A stretch of DNA of 64,000 nucleotides, taken from contig OZ014423.1 in the NCBI GenBank assembly GCA_963965975.1, positions 2,418,001-2,482,000 of the forward strand. The letters are read 5' to 3'. Positions 48,247-61,889 of the stretch are shown here, one piece after another. Positions within the stretch are counted from its first letter, which is position 1. Each line of letters begins with the position of its first letter. The position numbers were made by a program, and so were the translations under genes. Below the pieces are notes generated by a model, which did not search any database, was not told the origin of the DNA, and saw only the letters and a program-made list of their open reading frames with translations. This stretch comes from Xestospongia bergquistia (taxonomy: Eukaryota; Porifera; Demospongiae; Haplosclerida; Petrosiidae).

Positions 48247-49079
48247 CTTGTCCTAGATGCAAGACATTATATTATTTTGCATGTAGGAGTGCTTAATAGA
48301 TAAATCTCTAGCCATGAGTATAGTAGGCTATAACTCATGCACAACCATTTCTTAATTAATATAATTATATATATAATTGAGTAATGATTAACAGTAGTAC
48401 TCAATATGTATAGATGCCCCAGAAGAACCTACTTGGGAACAGCCTACATAGTGCAAGCTACATATTATCCTCATAACTCAATTTGTTCACTTAATAACTA
48501 TACAACTTAATATAAGTAGTTATAAATATAGATATGAAAATGTACAAGTGAGTAAAAGTCAGATATACCAAAATATAACATGACATACACAAAATAGATA
48601 GCTTGTTAACTATTAATTTCCATATGGATAATAACATATAATAGTTACATTGTTAGTAGATAATATACAAATAAATGCCAGTACAAAAAAGTTAAGTTTC
48701 TGTGTATTATTCAGATTATGTATAATGTGGGATAAATAAATGATTTTTCAAAAAGCTGGCTTTCCACTGATTCTAACTAATGACATGTGACATGAATGCG
48801 ATCATATTAACACTTGCAAACTTTATTCTAAATAAAGAAATTATGTATCATCACCAAAGGTGACAGAATTATCTGCAATTCAATGTTATACTAATGACTT
48901 GTAGGTATTGTCAAATTGAAGACATATACAATAAAATAGTCTTAGACAATAAAGCAAAATTGATTTGATCATTGCTAAGTCTTTCTGTGTGTTAGAAGGT
49001 GCAAAATCTGACGTATAAATTGACAGTTTGCAATAAAGAATTATTATTTCATTGATCAAGATCATGTAAGTAGTGATCT
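48247..49079. other. Upstream spacer of xanthine dehydrogenase 2
   Basis: AT-rich, presumably containing the promoter. No motif can be assigned and no other gene is visible. Confidence 0.45.
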
Positions 49080-49308
49080 CACTGTAAAAAATTAATATGT
49101 CACTTAACAATTAGTTTGTAATTTACATGGGTGGATTACTATGGAATGTAGAATTTATGTGAATTACTCATTGTATAATTTGTTGGTCCGTACCAGTACA
49201 ACTTACCAACAAATTACATAGTCATCAATTCTCAAGAATTTTAAATTCCATAGTAATCCACCCATGTAAACTACAAATTGTTAAAATTACATATTGACTT
49301 TTACAGTG
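49080..49308. mobile_element. 229-bp foldback element, family member 1
   Basis: Imperfect palindrome ending in CACTGTAAAAA and its complement, with inner arms (TGGATTACTATGGAAT and complement). It is flanked by CT on both sides. A related copy lies at 62351-62591. No coding capacity; superfamily not assigned. Confidence 0.75.
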
Positions 49309-49761
49309 CTGAACAGGGTCTTTTATTCAAAGGTATACATTTAGAATTATTCTTATATAAACAATAATTTCTGAAAAAATTTATTAATATGTAGTGATGG
49401 TGGTGAAGACATTTCCAAAGTAGAAATGGCAATTAATATCCTTATGTATATATAGTAGCCACAATATCAAGGAAATAATGTTTTCTTCAATCAGTTGTAC
49501 AATCCATCATTATAGTTTTACTATAGTTTTATATATATAGACTAACAATAACATATTATCCATATATCTGGATGATTTATATATGAGTATATAACTAAGC
49601 CAGAAATAGTTAATTCAACAGGTAATGTACTGTAAGGATACTTGTTTCTTGATTATTATTTAGACAAATCTGACCTCCTTAAGAAACAGGAACAAAGGTT
49701 AAGGATGAAAAACGTAAGTCGATACTACTTAGAACAGACCTTGTGACAGAAAAGTACTGAC

Positions 49762-49817
49762 CCTGTCGTCTCCAGAAAAAACGCTAACCACAGGAATGAA
49801 GCCACTCTCAATTTCAT
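49762..49817 (-). CDS. Possible orphan first exon encoding a signal peptide
   Basis: From 49817 the frame reads MKLRVASFLWLAFFLETTG, a good signal peptide, followed by a plausible GT donor (49761-49760). No continuing exons were recognised further left, where a foldback element lies. It could be the start of an unseen gene, a duplicated first exon like the one at 11140, or chance. Confidence 0.3.
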
Positions 49818-50164
49818 TATGCGAATTTCTGTGTTTAATTATATTTTGTTAATCACGTGACCATGCATTATGCCGCTCGATTATATCATAGTAAACAAAA
49901 TTATAGATTTTCTTAGTAATAGTATCATATTTTTATTTGAAAGTATAATATAATACGGTACATATATCTATCAATTGATCACCATTCACCAATAAACTTG
50001 AATTATTTTACATGTGTTAACAAACTTATTAATATATTTCTATTATATGCTATGCAATATTAAATGTGCATGCTATATCTTAGTGGCAACTGTCAAAAGA
50101 GTAACAGCAGTTAATGTTGTCATAGTAGCTTTAGCACCTGAAGTACCCTCAATAACTTGATAAC

Positions 50165-51130
50165 TTACAGGAAGTTATCAAAGAACCAACATATTTTCCT
50201 TGGGTACACCTTCTTACCATTGATCTCCCTTCCACAATTAATGCATTGTTTTATACAACATCCTCCTCCTGTGCTGTATATTCATTCTACGGAAGCCGCA
50301 GATGGAAATTTCATTTCTTTGATTGCATGTCTGTACAGGTCATTGCTTCAAGCCCCTTCTTTACTTGTAAAGTCTGGCTTTATCAACAAACTGACTGATC
50401 GTCCAAACAACTCTATAGACTGTGAGCAATTACTCTCATTGTCTGACTCAAATTTCTCCTAGATTGTTTTCAAAGAACTCTTTCTTCTTATTATAGGTGC
50501 TACTGTTCCAATCAAATTGTCTACTCTTAATTCATCTAACTCTGCTGCTTGGATTAATGACTCTTGCCTTAGATATACAAATAAAGAAATTCTCTCTTCT
50601 GTTCTGCTAAGAAAAAAGGCTCTCCTCACTTTTGGGCCAAGTACCATAATCAAACTTTAACCTACCTTAACCAATCTATGGTAAAACATTTCCCAAATGT
50701 TCATCCCTGTCTTATTTACAAAGATCTTCCTGTTACTTTACCCACATTAATAGCAGATGTGTTGAATCAACACTTTTCTTCATGTTTTAATAAATCAACA
50801 GTCCCTCTCTCCCAACCTTCTCAAACTCTAACCACCTCATGCCCTCTCCTGTCTGTCCTACTGGTAATAATTATGACAACAACCATAGACACTATATATT
50901 GCTTAGCCTAGTTACAGCAAGTGTCCATTAAGTAGTGTAACAAAGACGTGGTTGACACTTCACAAATATCACAGGTGTTTAAAATTTTAGCGGCTGTAAT
51001 GTTTGTAAAATCCCATCAAAACTGCTAACCATAAAATTTAATTCCTCTTTAGAATGCTCTTCCATATTCGATTCTATTAAATCCTATTTATCGGTAGACA
51101 CCTTCAAATGTAAAATTAAAAACATTATTT
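50165..51130 (+). mobile_element. Degenerate LINE remnant
   Basis: Short frames resemble the linker between endonuclease and reverse transcriptase (NSIDCEQLLSLSDSNFS, AAWINDSCLRYTNKEIL, ADVLNQHFSSCFN). A tail-like stretch at about 51040-51125 recalls the final residues of LINE ORF2. There are several stops and frame changes, and the catalytic domains are missing. Old and immobile. Confidence 0.55.
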
Positions 51131-51299
51131 AGTATATTCTACACAGTGCTATCTTTATTCATTTCTATTGCACTTAATTATCATATAATCAATGCTATGT
51201 AACAATAATAGATATGTGATTTTTAAATTAATTATTATAAACCCCACCCCATACTTCTAACTTTATACATATTAAAATATCATACTGTATATTTTATTT

Positions 51300-53105
51300 A
51301 TATTTTGTGGAGGGTTTTGTGTGTTTTGGTAGCAGTAAATCATAGGATTCCAAGTAATTTAGTTTTAGTCTCAGATCAAGTCGAGTTACTTTCTATTCGT
51401 ATTGGTTTTTCCACTCTTGTCAACATACCTTTTGTGTATAGATCTACAAATTGTTCTGCCCAATATGATAGCAACTTACTACAAGTTCTTCGAAAATTAT
51501 CTCAATTGGATAGTCACATTCTTCTGGGTGACTTCAATTACTCAAACATTAATTGGCATACCCTTTCAGCTCCATCTCCTGAGGCAGCTCAATTCTGTAA
51601 TTTTGTTTTTGATTCGAATCTTTGTCAGCTCATTGATCAGCCAACGCACTCAAATGGCAACATCTTGGATCTAATGTTATGTGATAATCCTAATTTAATC
51701 TCTAACTTATCCATTTCATCTAAATGTTGTACTTGTTCACTAAAGTCTGACCACCTTTTTATTTTCTTTAAGGTCTGTATGAAGTCACCAAAGTCTAAAC
51801 CGTCATCACCCCAATTTATCTACAATTATAAGAAAGCCAATTATGAGGAGCTTCAGCTTTATTTAGTTTCAACTGATTTTTCAAGTTGTTTTGATTCTGG
51901 TGATCTGAATGTCACATGGAACTCTATTAAGGATATTATATACATTGCAATTGACCTTTTTATTCCTAAAACTAAGCTCAAATGCCACCCTTCACCAAAG
52001 TGGTATAACTCTTCAATAAGGCACAAAATCAACTTGTTACATTCTGCCAAGAAAAAAGCTAGAGTAGATCCATCTCCCCATATTTTATCAAGATTGGCAT
52101 CTCTTGAAGAATGTCTTTCCAAAGAGATCACTGGTGCAAAAAGAGCCTATGAAGTTAATGTCATCACTTTGTCTTCTAGTAACAGGAAGCCATTGTTTGA
52201 GTATCTCAAGTACTTGTCTAGTTCTAAGGATCCAATCAGTACAATAATTCATGACTCTATACCCATATCAGATAACATCCAAAAGGCTACAATTTTTAAT
52301 CAGTATTTTAATTCAGTTTTTACCAAGCCAGTTCAAAGGGAGTTCAGTTTACTTGTGCTCTGAGCTCAACTCACTTAGTTTTACAACCTTTGATGTTTTT
52401 GCCTCTCTCAACTCATTAGATCCTACAAAAGGCTCAGGTTGTGACAATATAGGTCCTAATATTCTCAAATTCTGTTCATCAGCACTGGCCAGCCCTCTTG
52501 CAAGGTTGTTTTCAATGTGTATGGATCAACACTCCATCCCAACCAAGTGGAAACTTCATTTAATAACTCCCATCCCTAAGAGTGGAAATCCGTCATATGT
52601 TGAAAATTATAGGCCTATATCTTTATTGTGTGTAACTTCCAAGGTCCTGGAATCGCTTATTTATAACAAAGTTATTGATTTCATTCAACCAAAACTGTCT
52701 TCTTCACAATATGGCTTCCTAAAAAATAGATCATGCCTTATTCAGTTTCTGACCTCAATTTATTGTTCACTGCATATTAAGTCTAGTACAAATGTCATCT
52801 TTTTAGATCTGCAAAAGGAATTAGATATAGTTCCTTACTCTGAGCTTCTCTTCAAAATAGAGTTACTGGGAATATCAGGAGATCTATTACTTTGGTTCAG
52901 ATTATACCTATCTGACAGAATCCACTCAGTTAAACTAGATGGTGTTATTTCTCCTCCATTGCCTGTTATTTCAGGAGTCCCACAAGGTAGTATATTGTGA
53001 CCCTTACTATTTCTTATTTATGTTAATGACATTCCAACATGTATCAATCACTCCCGTTTGTTTATGTTCGCAGATGATACTAAGTATCTTAAATCAATCA
53101 AATCC
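51300..53105 (+). mobile_element. LINE A, 5' part: endonuclease and reverse transcriptase
   Basis: APE-type non-LTR retrotransposon of the CR1/Jockey kind. The endonuclease part at 51305-52360 has LLGDFNYSNINW and KSDHLFIFF; its beginning is missing. The reverse transcriptase at about 52370-53095 has YRPISLL, VIFLDLQKELDIV, SGVPQGSIL and FADDTK. There is a frame change near 52350 and a TGA at 52998-53000 just after SGVPQGSIL. The element is interrupted here by LINE B and resumes at about 56240. Confidence 0.85.
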
Positions 53106-56100
53106 ATATTGAAAATCAGCTTGGAGATGATGCCCCTAACCAGAGGACCTCCTCAGACAGAGAAGAACATGCTCCAGCCTTAGAAGATCTAACGCCTTCC
53201 CCAACTTCAGTTCCTGATCAAAGTTGTCCCCCTCCTTCTAATCCAGTGGCTTTTTCCACCAGGGTTAGTACCTCCGAGGACTGACTAACTGACAATCTCA
53301 AAATTTGTCTCTGGAATTCACGTAGCCTAGTAAACAAACTTCTCCAATTCCAGTCATTTGTCTACTCATCCCCTTTTGATATCTATGCCATTACTGAAAC
53401 CTGGCTGTCAAGTTACATATATGACAATGAAATTTTGCCCAACAACTTTATTCTTTATCGTAAAGACAGGAATACCAGGGATGGTAGGGTTCTTCTGGCT
53501 GTACATCACAATATTCAATGTATTCTTCCTTCCTCTCCTTCAAACTTCATTACTGTCATTACTGTTGAAATCAAAAATATCCTTCCTCTACCTTTTATCC
53601 TTTGTGTTGTTTACTCCTCACCCAACTCTAGTCAAGTCTACTTCCAGAACTTATTATCTTATCTGTCTACTCTCTCTTCTGCAAATTATCACATTATCAG
53701 TACAGGAGACTTCAATTGCCCAGACATAGACTGGGATACACTGTCTAGCTCCTCCTCCACATCTACCATGATTTGCGATTTTGCAACTGGTGTCAGCCCC
53801 TACACATATCGAAGGGAATATTCTTGACAAGGACTAAGTATTCAATCTGATCATTTTATACTATCATTTTCTATTGCTAAATCAAGACCTAGTCCTAACC
53901 TGATATCTCCCCGATATGTATATGACTATTCCAAAGCTGATTGGGATGGTCTTTCTTCTTATCTTCTTGATTACGATTTTGATTCCATTTATCACCTCAA
54001 TGATGTTTAAACCTGTTGGATGTCTCTCAAACAATCACTTTTAACTGCTATGAGTTTGTTTGTTCCTAAGGTCAAACTCCAGGCACACCAATGCCCCAAG
54101 TGGTTTACTGCAAGCATCCAAAATCATTTGAATAAAGTTCACTCACTTTGTAAGAAAGCTAGATCAACTCCTTCCCCTCAAAATTTATCTAATCCAGCCT
54201 CATCTGAATCTCTCCTTCAAGCTGATATAGCTGAGGCAAAATTAAACTATGAATCGCACCTTGTCTCTACATTTGCTGCAAACAAAAACTACAAAATCTT
54301 TAACTACATGCATTGTCTAACCACATATAACTCCCTGCCAGCTACTATTTTTTCAGACTCCTCAGAAGCAAGTTCTGACGTGGAAAAAGCCAATTTATTT
54401 AATCAATACTTTCACTCTATTTTTACCAGAAGCCACTACACTTTACCCTCCCTGTAAGATTTTCCAGTAAATGGTGTCTCTATTAGTGAGATTACTTTCT
54501 CAGAGAGTGATGTATATGAAGTCCTTGGTGCCCTCGACCCTAACAAAGCTATGGGTATTGATGGTATTGGCCCTAATGTTCATAAGTACTGTACTCTTTC
54601 ACTATGTGGTCCTATTCATCACCCCTTCTCTCTCTGTGTTCGTCTTCACTCTATTCCTGCTGTTTACACTGCATCATCCCTATTTTTAAATCAGGGGACA
54701 AATCTCTAGTCCAAAACCATAGACCTATCTCTCTTTTGTGCTCCATCTCTAAAGTCCTGGAGAGACTAATCTATAACAATATTATTGATCATGTTTCTTC
54801 CTCTATTTCCAATTTTCAGTTTGGTTTTCTCCAGCACTGCTCCACTATTCACCAGTTACTTCTATTCCTGAGTACGATTTTCAACTCCTTTGACCAAAGA
54901 TCCCAAACGGACTGTATCTATCTTGAACTACAAAAGACTTTTGATATAGTTCTTCATAATGAGCTTTTATTCAAACTCTGGTCCATCAGCATTACAGGTA
55001 ACCTCTGGGAACATTTTCGATCATACCTGTTGTCTCGCTCTCAGTGTGTCTCTATCAACAACAGCCTTTCTGACAAACTTCCTGTTATCTCTGGAGTTCC
55101 TCAGGGCAGCATCTTAGGCCCCATCCTATTCATCATTTACATCAATGACTTGCCATCTACTGTCTCTTCTTCAATTATTCTTATGTTTGCTGATGACACA
55201 AAATGTTACAGACCTATCAGTTGCGCAAATGACTCCTTGCTTCTTCAGCGAGACCTCAACTCCATCTCAGAGTGGTGCGTGGCATGGAATTTGTCCTTTA
55301 ACTCCACTAAATGTGCAGCTCTACACTTCTCTCGTTCTCTACCTTCTTCCTCTTCAACCCATTATTTGAATGGTGATTCAATTTCTGACATGGTATGTCA
55401 CTGTGATCTAGGTGTTATAATGTCCAGGGATCTGTCCTGGAATAACCACTATGACTATATTTCTTCCAAAGCATATAAGACCCTTGGCCTCATCCGCCAT
55501 TCATTCCATCATACCAGCTCCATCCCTACCAAAAGGACTCTTTACATCTCTATTATTAGACCACAGATATCTATGGCTCTCAAATCTGGTGTCCCCATCT
55601 GATAAAGGACATTACCAAAATTGAGAATATTCAAAGGTGTGCTTCTAAATTTATCTTAAATGACTTCCTCTCTGACTACAAGTCTCGCCTCACTTCTCTT
55701 CACACACTGCCTCTCATGCTCTCCGTGGAACTAAATGACATAATCTTTATGATTAGATGTCTCCAGTCTTTTCATTGCAGTATTGATATTCATATTCTTA
55801 TTTCTTTTAGCTCTTCTGACACTAGATCTGCTAGTTCCCATAAAATGATTCATTCCATTTCCTCTACTAATCACTCTCACCATTTCTTCTTTAATCAAAT
55901 TCCAAGACTGTGGAATGCCCTTCCCCCAATTCATCTAGACTTGTCTATTAACACTATCAAGAAACAGCTAACAAAATTCTTTTGGTTCTATTTTACCAAC
56001 AAGTTTGACCCCTCCAACCCCTGCTCATTCCATTTTGTTTGCCCATGCAGCAAATGTTCTCTTTGTTCCCTTCCCTCACAATTCACTAAATCACTTTAAT

Positions 56101-56235
56101 CAACTTCATCACTTATGCTATTAGTAGGACTTACTAATAGGCCCTCAGTTCACTACCCCTCTTATTTCTATCACTTACCATTCATCTCATTTTTATAATT
56201 CTATTATTGTTCTGTAAAATGATAATAATAATAAA
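53106..56235 (+). mobile_element. LINE B, nested inside LINE A
   Basis: A related but distinct APE-type LINE. An N-terminal piece is rich in Pro and Ser. The endonuclease at about 53300-53900 contains LWNSRSLVNK, AITETWL, STGDFNCPDIDW and QSDHF. The reverse transcriptase at about 54690-55600 contains RPISLLCSISKVLERLIYN, SGVPQGSILGPILFIIYIND and FADDTKC. The C-terminus ends with a Cys motif (CPCSKCS) near 56060 and a stop at 56097. The 3' end is AATGATAATAATAATAA. At least five stops or frame changes (for example TGA 53282-53284, TAG or TAA in the linker near 54008 and 54456, a shift near 54700 and TGA 55600) make it inactive. The exact left junction with LINE A is uncertain by about 30 bases. 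Confidence 0.85.
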
Positions 56236-57212
56236 TCTCTGATGCTGCTCATTTTCAGTGTGATACTGATTCACTGTTTGATTGGAGTAGAAAGTAGAGA
56301 CTTGAGTTTAATCATTCTAAATGTGTTCATATGCATTTTTCTCAACTATTTCATTCTAAATCTTTCACTTTTTACTTAGATGGAACTCCAATACGAACAA
56401 TGAGACTCCAACCGTGATCTTGGTATAATTTTATCTATCTTCAGATTTGAACTGGACTGCTCATTATAATCTTATCTTATCAAAAGCTTATTGCTCCTTT
56501 TATTTAATCCGTAGGAATTTTCCAATTAACTCTAGCACTAAAATTAAGCTACATTTGTTTTTATCTCTTACTTGCTCACAGTTAACCTACTGCTCTCAAC
56601 TGTGGGGGCCTAAGTACTTCAAGGACATTAAGGCATTTGAGCTGTTACAATGGAGAGCCACCAAATATATCCTAAATGACTTTAAGTTCGATTATAAATC
56701 TAGATTAATACCTCTAAATCTATTGCCTTTAACTACCTGGCTGGAAATGCAGGATGTTGTATTTTTTATGAAATGTCTAAAAGAACCATCTGAGAACTTT
56801 GATATATTTCAATATGTATCCTTCTCTTCCACGTGTACAAGAGCAACTTCAAACAAAAGAATGATCCATAACAAATGTAATACAATGAAATACCAACACT
56901 TTTATTGTAACAGAATAGCTCGTGTTTGGAATGCTCTTCCTCTAATTGACACATCAGGCAGTATGACCTCCATTAAGCGTAGGATCAAACAAATCTTCTG
57001 GAACTACTTTCTACAAAGTTTTGATGTGGATAACGTATGCTCCTGGAACATTTCTTGTCCGTGCCCATTATGTTCAATTACTCCAATTCAGTCTATTCAT
57101 TGACAGTTAGGCATCACCAGATCTTGGTAAATGACCCTCAGAGCAACACTTAAAATTATTCGTCTAACAATTTTTTTCTTTTCTCATCAATTAACTATCT
57201 GTTGCATCTGTA

Positions 57213-57249
<37 letters not shown>

Positions 57250-57251
57250 TC
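56236..57251 (+). mobile_element. LINE A, 3' part and (TAA)n tail
   Basis: Continues LINE A after the nested element: a damaged thumb region (FDWSRK, SKCVHMHFS, LDGTPI), then an open stretch to the stop at 57101-57103 with LTCSQLTYCSQLWGPKYFK, RVWNALPLIDTSG and a terminal CPCPLCS Cys motif like that of LINE B. It ends in a (TAA)n tract (about 57210-57250). Confidence 0.85.
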
Positions 57252-58407
57252 TACTGATATAATAGCAATAGGTTAAAAGAATCATCTAGTTTTAGCAATG
57301 AGTTCTTAACTGAGTGCTCATGCATATGCTAAAAACTATTGAGATGTTGTGAAAGATTATACTAGTGCTAGTCTACTCAACAAGCATTCAAACTCACCAA
57401 CTTGGCAGGATAATTTAAAATCACAAAAATACTTTTTTGGGTACAAATGTAAATTAAAAGTAACACAAAGGAAACTTACCTCAAAATATTGATATTAACA
57501 TATGCAATACAATACACTCACCAAGAAAAACAAAAGTAAAATTAGCAACAAGTAACAAATACTTAAGAATGATATATCTAACAACAATCATCATAAACAA
57601 CTACCACAAACTAAATCTACCAAAGTAATACTAAGCAAACAATATATCTAACACAGAAGTTCTATGTCCAATGTTTGGTTAATGGTACCAGCCCTATCAA
57701 AGATAGAGCTGGTACCATTAAGTACTAGCCCCTGAAGCTGATGTATGCACCAAATAACAAATGTAAATCAAAGAGAGTAACATAAAACAAACAAAACAAC
57801 AAGAACTAGTACTCAGAACTAAAATAAACATAACGTAAACCAAAATTTTCCAAAAAAAAAGAATTACATCTACATCTTAAAATTATAATAATGTAGTTAC
57901 AACATTCTTATCCTTTACTAAGCCTTATGTATTTGTGGTTGAATACTATAATACTTTTATTCCTTTCGAAACATGTGACACCTGCATGGTTCTTTTGCTG
58001 AATAACTAAATTATATGGAGGTGCAATGAGGAAGTTTGTCTTCCATTATAACATTTTCCAGTAGTTTTAAGAAAATAAAGCAAAATATGTATCATTGTAC
58101 AGAATCAGCATTTTTCGTTAAATTGGAAACCTCAATAATAATATAATACTATAATGTGCTATAATATAATACAGTCATATATACAGTTTAAACACATCTG
58201 TTAAGACTTTAAACCTTTTTGTACATGTGTACTCATTGTACAAGCCAGTTACTGTATATTTCAATTCCATATTCCATAAATTGTAGTCTGTTTAAGGCAA
58301 CATATCAGAACAATTATTATCTAAAAATAGTTGAATTCATATTAATTTACACCTTTATATTTCTTCATATAAGAGACTTGCTAATAGAATGAAATGCACT
58401 AAAGTTC
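57252..58407. other. Non-coding spacer with a short hairpin
   Basis: No gene. TAATGGTACCAGC (57681-57693) is followed 15 bases later by its complement. Bases from about 58195 to 58400 are the inverted counterpart of the 3' flank of guanine deaminase 1 (24500-24660). Confidence 0.5.
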
Positions 58408-58411
58408 TTAA

Positions 58412-58997
58412 CCTCGCTTGCGGTCTTATCAGCAACTTCAAGTGACGTAATCTCACGTGATGGGGAGGATGATTATTGATGACTCAGCATTTCTCTTCAA
58501 TCTGCCATCTACTGGGTACTTTGCACTCTAATTGACAAAAGGTCCAATACTTTCCAACTTCTAAGTAAAAGTTAGTAACTCTCCAATGACAGCTATGGTG
58601 CTAGTATTTTTAGTTTGCGCTCAATGTATCGACAAAGATAACTGCCAAAAATTAGTAAAACTGTCATAACTTTCCAAAGAAGTATTTTTACAAAAATTCT
58701 AACTTTAAAAAGTTTGAAAATGTCATAAGCTATATGTAGGAGATTTTTATTGAATTCTCGAGTCTTCACTGAAAACTGTGCTTTTTTTCAAAGGTTTTTC
58801 AGACTTTTAAAGCTTTTTGTTCGTTTGACGTTTCTTTTGGCAGTATTCTTAAGAAGTACAGAAGTTTTGCTACCCTCCACTATAGTTTGGTGGCTACCAG
58901 TGCTGTGTTTGCCGAGTTAAAGCAGTTCAAAGCCATTTTCCCGGGTAACAGACATACATACATGATACACACACATATGCGCCCACGCACAGCGAGG
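58412..58997. mobile_element. 586-bp piggyBac-like non-autonomous element
   Basis: Bounded by TTAA on both sides (58408-58411 and 58998-59001), the hallmark target of piggyBac. Ends are CCTCGCTTGCG and, reversed, CCTCGCTGTGCG. It interrupts the 3' flank of guanine deaminase 2 where copy 1 is continuous. No transposase. A 30-base direct repeat lies outside it (about 58156-58187 and 59003-59034), so some further rearrangement occurred. Confidence 0.65.
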
Positions 58998-59104
58998 TTA
59001 ATAATATAATACAGTCATATATACAGTTTAAAACATATATTATTGTTATCTAATATTTATAAGGTATGTAACTATGGCTACTAAAATTTTATAGATATAA
59101 ATCT

Positions 59105-59505
59105 TCAAAACAGTTTGTTATTTTACTTCACGACCAGCAACAAACACTCGTACAATATTGCGATCATCACCTATAAATATAAATAAAATCATGATATTTA
59201 TATAGGGTATAAACAGTTACATATAGATAGTACCCTCCCTTCAACAGCAGATGAAATGGCTTAATTGAAATGTGAGACTATTATATATGTTATCAACTTA
59301 CCAAGATATAAAAACTTGCTTAATATATCCTGTATATAGTTGTTATTATTAGTATTATTATAACAGTTAGTAATACCTTTAAATCATCATCTGGAAAAAT
59401 ATCAAAATTCTCTGAAGCCTTAGTATCAATTACTAGTGCATCAAACTGCTTGCCAACCTATGTATCAATTGTTAATTCATTGTAAAAATTGATTGGTTGA
59501 TTTAA

Positions 59506-59554
<49 letters not shown>

Positions 59555-61889
59555 TACACAAGTGCATATAGCAAACTTATTTGATGAAAAAGTAAGCAAT
59601 TATTGTTTTGATTACTAAATGCATTATAACATTATACATTAGTAGTGTTATGTTTGTTTTTGCATATGTAAACTGTATATAATAACAATGTATTAGTTAA
59701 ATAAATAAACCAATCAATTTTTATTGTGTTGTCATCATGAACAATAATTAATACCTGAAAGTTTCCTATCTGATCATCTAAACACAAAACTAATTAGATT
59801 TCAATTTAAAATATAGTAGTGACTGAATTATACCTTGTGCACCACCTAGAGTTGCCATAAAAAAAGCTTCATCAAGAGTAATAGGATCATATTGTTGTTT
59901 ATGCTGTTCTTTTGACTGTCGTTGTTGTTCTTCATTCTTGATATAAATACTTTTTGAAGCAAGTACAGCATTTCTTATAGCATCAAGAATAGATGTTGAA
60001 AATCCTCCAGAAACATCTATGAAAGAAACACTTAGTAACATTTACCTCCATATCAAATACCTGTTCCAAGTCCTATTTTCATTCCTCTTGACAACTTATC
60101 TTTGGCATCCATGTGACCACTGCGAAGACTGCATAAATATAATTTAGAATGAACCTAATAAGTCATTCAATATACCAAAAGTTTGAGAGAGGACAATGTG
60201 CAATGCCAACTTTTCTTTCTTTTAGTACTTCAAGTTCTTCATTTGTCATATGAACACAATGAGCCATGTAAGTCTAAATGAAATAACTCTTTAATTTACT
60301 TATGCTTTTATGATAATTAAATACTTTCTCAGTAAGCATTCCAACTTTATCAAATATTTCAGTGCAGTTCTTATAATTAGGATAACAAACATTGAGAGTA
60401 TAGTCAATCTCACTCAACTGCTCACACAAATGACTCTAATTATATATAATGATGTCATTATTAACATGTCATAAAATATTACTTGAATGTGTAGATCTTT
60501 CTCTGTAGCAATTTGTGCTAATTGCCTCATCAACGTTTCCGTACATGTTGGTGAAAAGCGAGGAGTAATAACTGGCTTGATGAGAGGATTCTGTAAATCA
60601 ATTTACTATTAAGACTGATTGGTTGTCTTAACTAATTAAATGTAGCTAGTACTTGTGACATATATATACCATTACTTGATTAATAATGCTAGCATTATTA
60701 ATGATGTAATAGTGTATATTTCTTGTCATAACAATATGTACCGACTAAAGCAATAGCTCTCAGATAAATAAACTAAGCCTAACTTTTGATTATATAAAGC
60801 AGAACTAGAATCATATTGATAAGTAAATATAAAAAATGTGTATGATTTGCTTAAATTATTAGAATTCATAAAATTATTGTACAAAATGCTTTGCTAGCTA
60901 TAGAACCAAACCATTAGCATTCTATAATATTTCCCACTATGTTGTATGACAGGAAAGCTGGTGAACAACATATAACTTGATAATTTGAACTATAGTGAAC
61001 ATTCAACAGATTACTTAAACAACCAATTAGATTTTACAGAGAAATAATTAATTTATTATAAGTCTATTGTTATTAATATGTATATACCTTCATTTCCTTT
61101 ACAAAATCAACAAATGCTATGGTATCTTGAATTGAGTCTTCTGTTGTCTCAATGTAATTAGGAGGGGAACGACAATCCATATTGACTTTACCAACTAAAG
61201 CTCTTTGCCCATATTTAGCTTAATGAAATTGGACGTGTATAACATTGCATGAATCCCTATTATAACTATACTTACAAATGACTTTACATAACTCTTTAGT
61301 AGATTCCAAGTGAATGGTAGCAAAGTAGCTAGCAGTAGTGGTACCATTACAGAGAGTACGTCTCTGAGTTTATAAAATTATTAAATATTAATCATACACA
61401 TATAGTAAGTATCACTGACCACTACTTGAGGATAAACTTCATGAGCTACTGCAGTGTCTGAGAATTTTGTCTCTGTGGGAAAAGTGTATGTCTCTAGCCA
61501 ATCCAACAGTTGTTTGTCATATCCAGTTCCAGTGAATCGATATTGTGGTGCATGAATGTGTGTGTCAACAAAACCAGGCATCAAGAACTGACTACAAGTT
61601 AACAGATCTATATTAATGGATTATTTTATTGCAGTTATTCATACCTTGGCAGTAATGTTTGTACATCACTATCATTAAAACCATAGCTCTTTTGTAGCTG
61701 AACCAAACTTCTTCCATCATCAATAAAAATAATCTATTATATATTATAATACAAACATCTTGTAAAGGTTAATTATACTAAACAAAGCAATACCCGTCCA
61801 TCGTCTCCATAGCCAATAAGAGCATCACTGAGCACTTCAATATCGTCTGCTTTTATACTGTGAACTAACCTTCCTCGAAACACTTTCAT
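59105..61889 (-). CDS. GDA: Guanine deaminase, copy 2
   Basis: Inverted, nearly identical duplicate of copy 1. Start at 61889 (MKVFRGRLVHSIKADDIEV), stop at 59105-59107. All fourteen exons can be followed with conserved splice sites, including 61420-61591 (PGFVDTHIHAPQY zinc site), the HLCEQLSEID exon (about 60325-60435), YVAHCVHM (about 60175-60272) and TDVSGG with the long exon 59834-60016. Few changes are seen: KQH instead of KQY in the Gln-rich loop and CLRSGHMD instead of CICSGHMD. No stop or frameshift noticed, so it is probably functional. The intron before the NPLIKPVITP exon differs in part from copy 1. Confidence 0.92.
59507..59548. repeat. (AT)n microsatellite
   Basis: Counterpart of the run at 24039-24088 in the same intron of guanine deaminase 1. 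Confidence 0.95.

Noticed and set aside
56240-57251. Assigning the LINEs to the I clade from their (TAA)n tails
   Set aside because: Tails fit, but no RNase H domain follows the reverse transcriptase, and the C-terminal Cys motif looks more like CR1/Jockey-type elements; left as CR1/Jockey-like.
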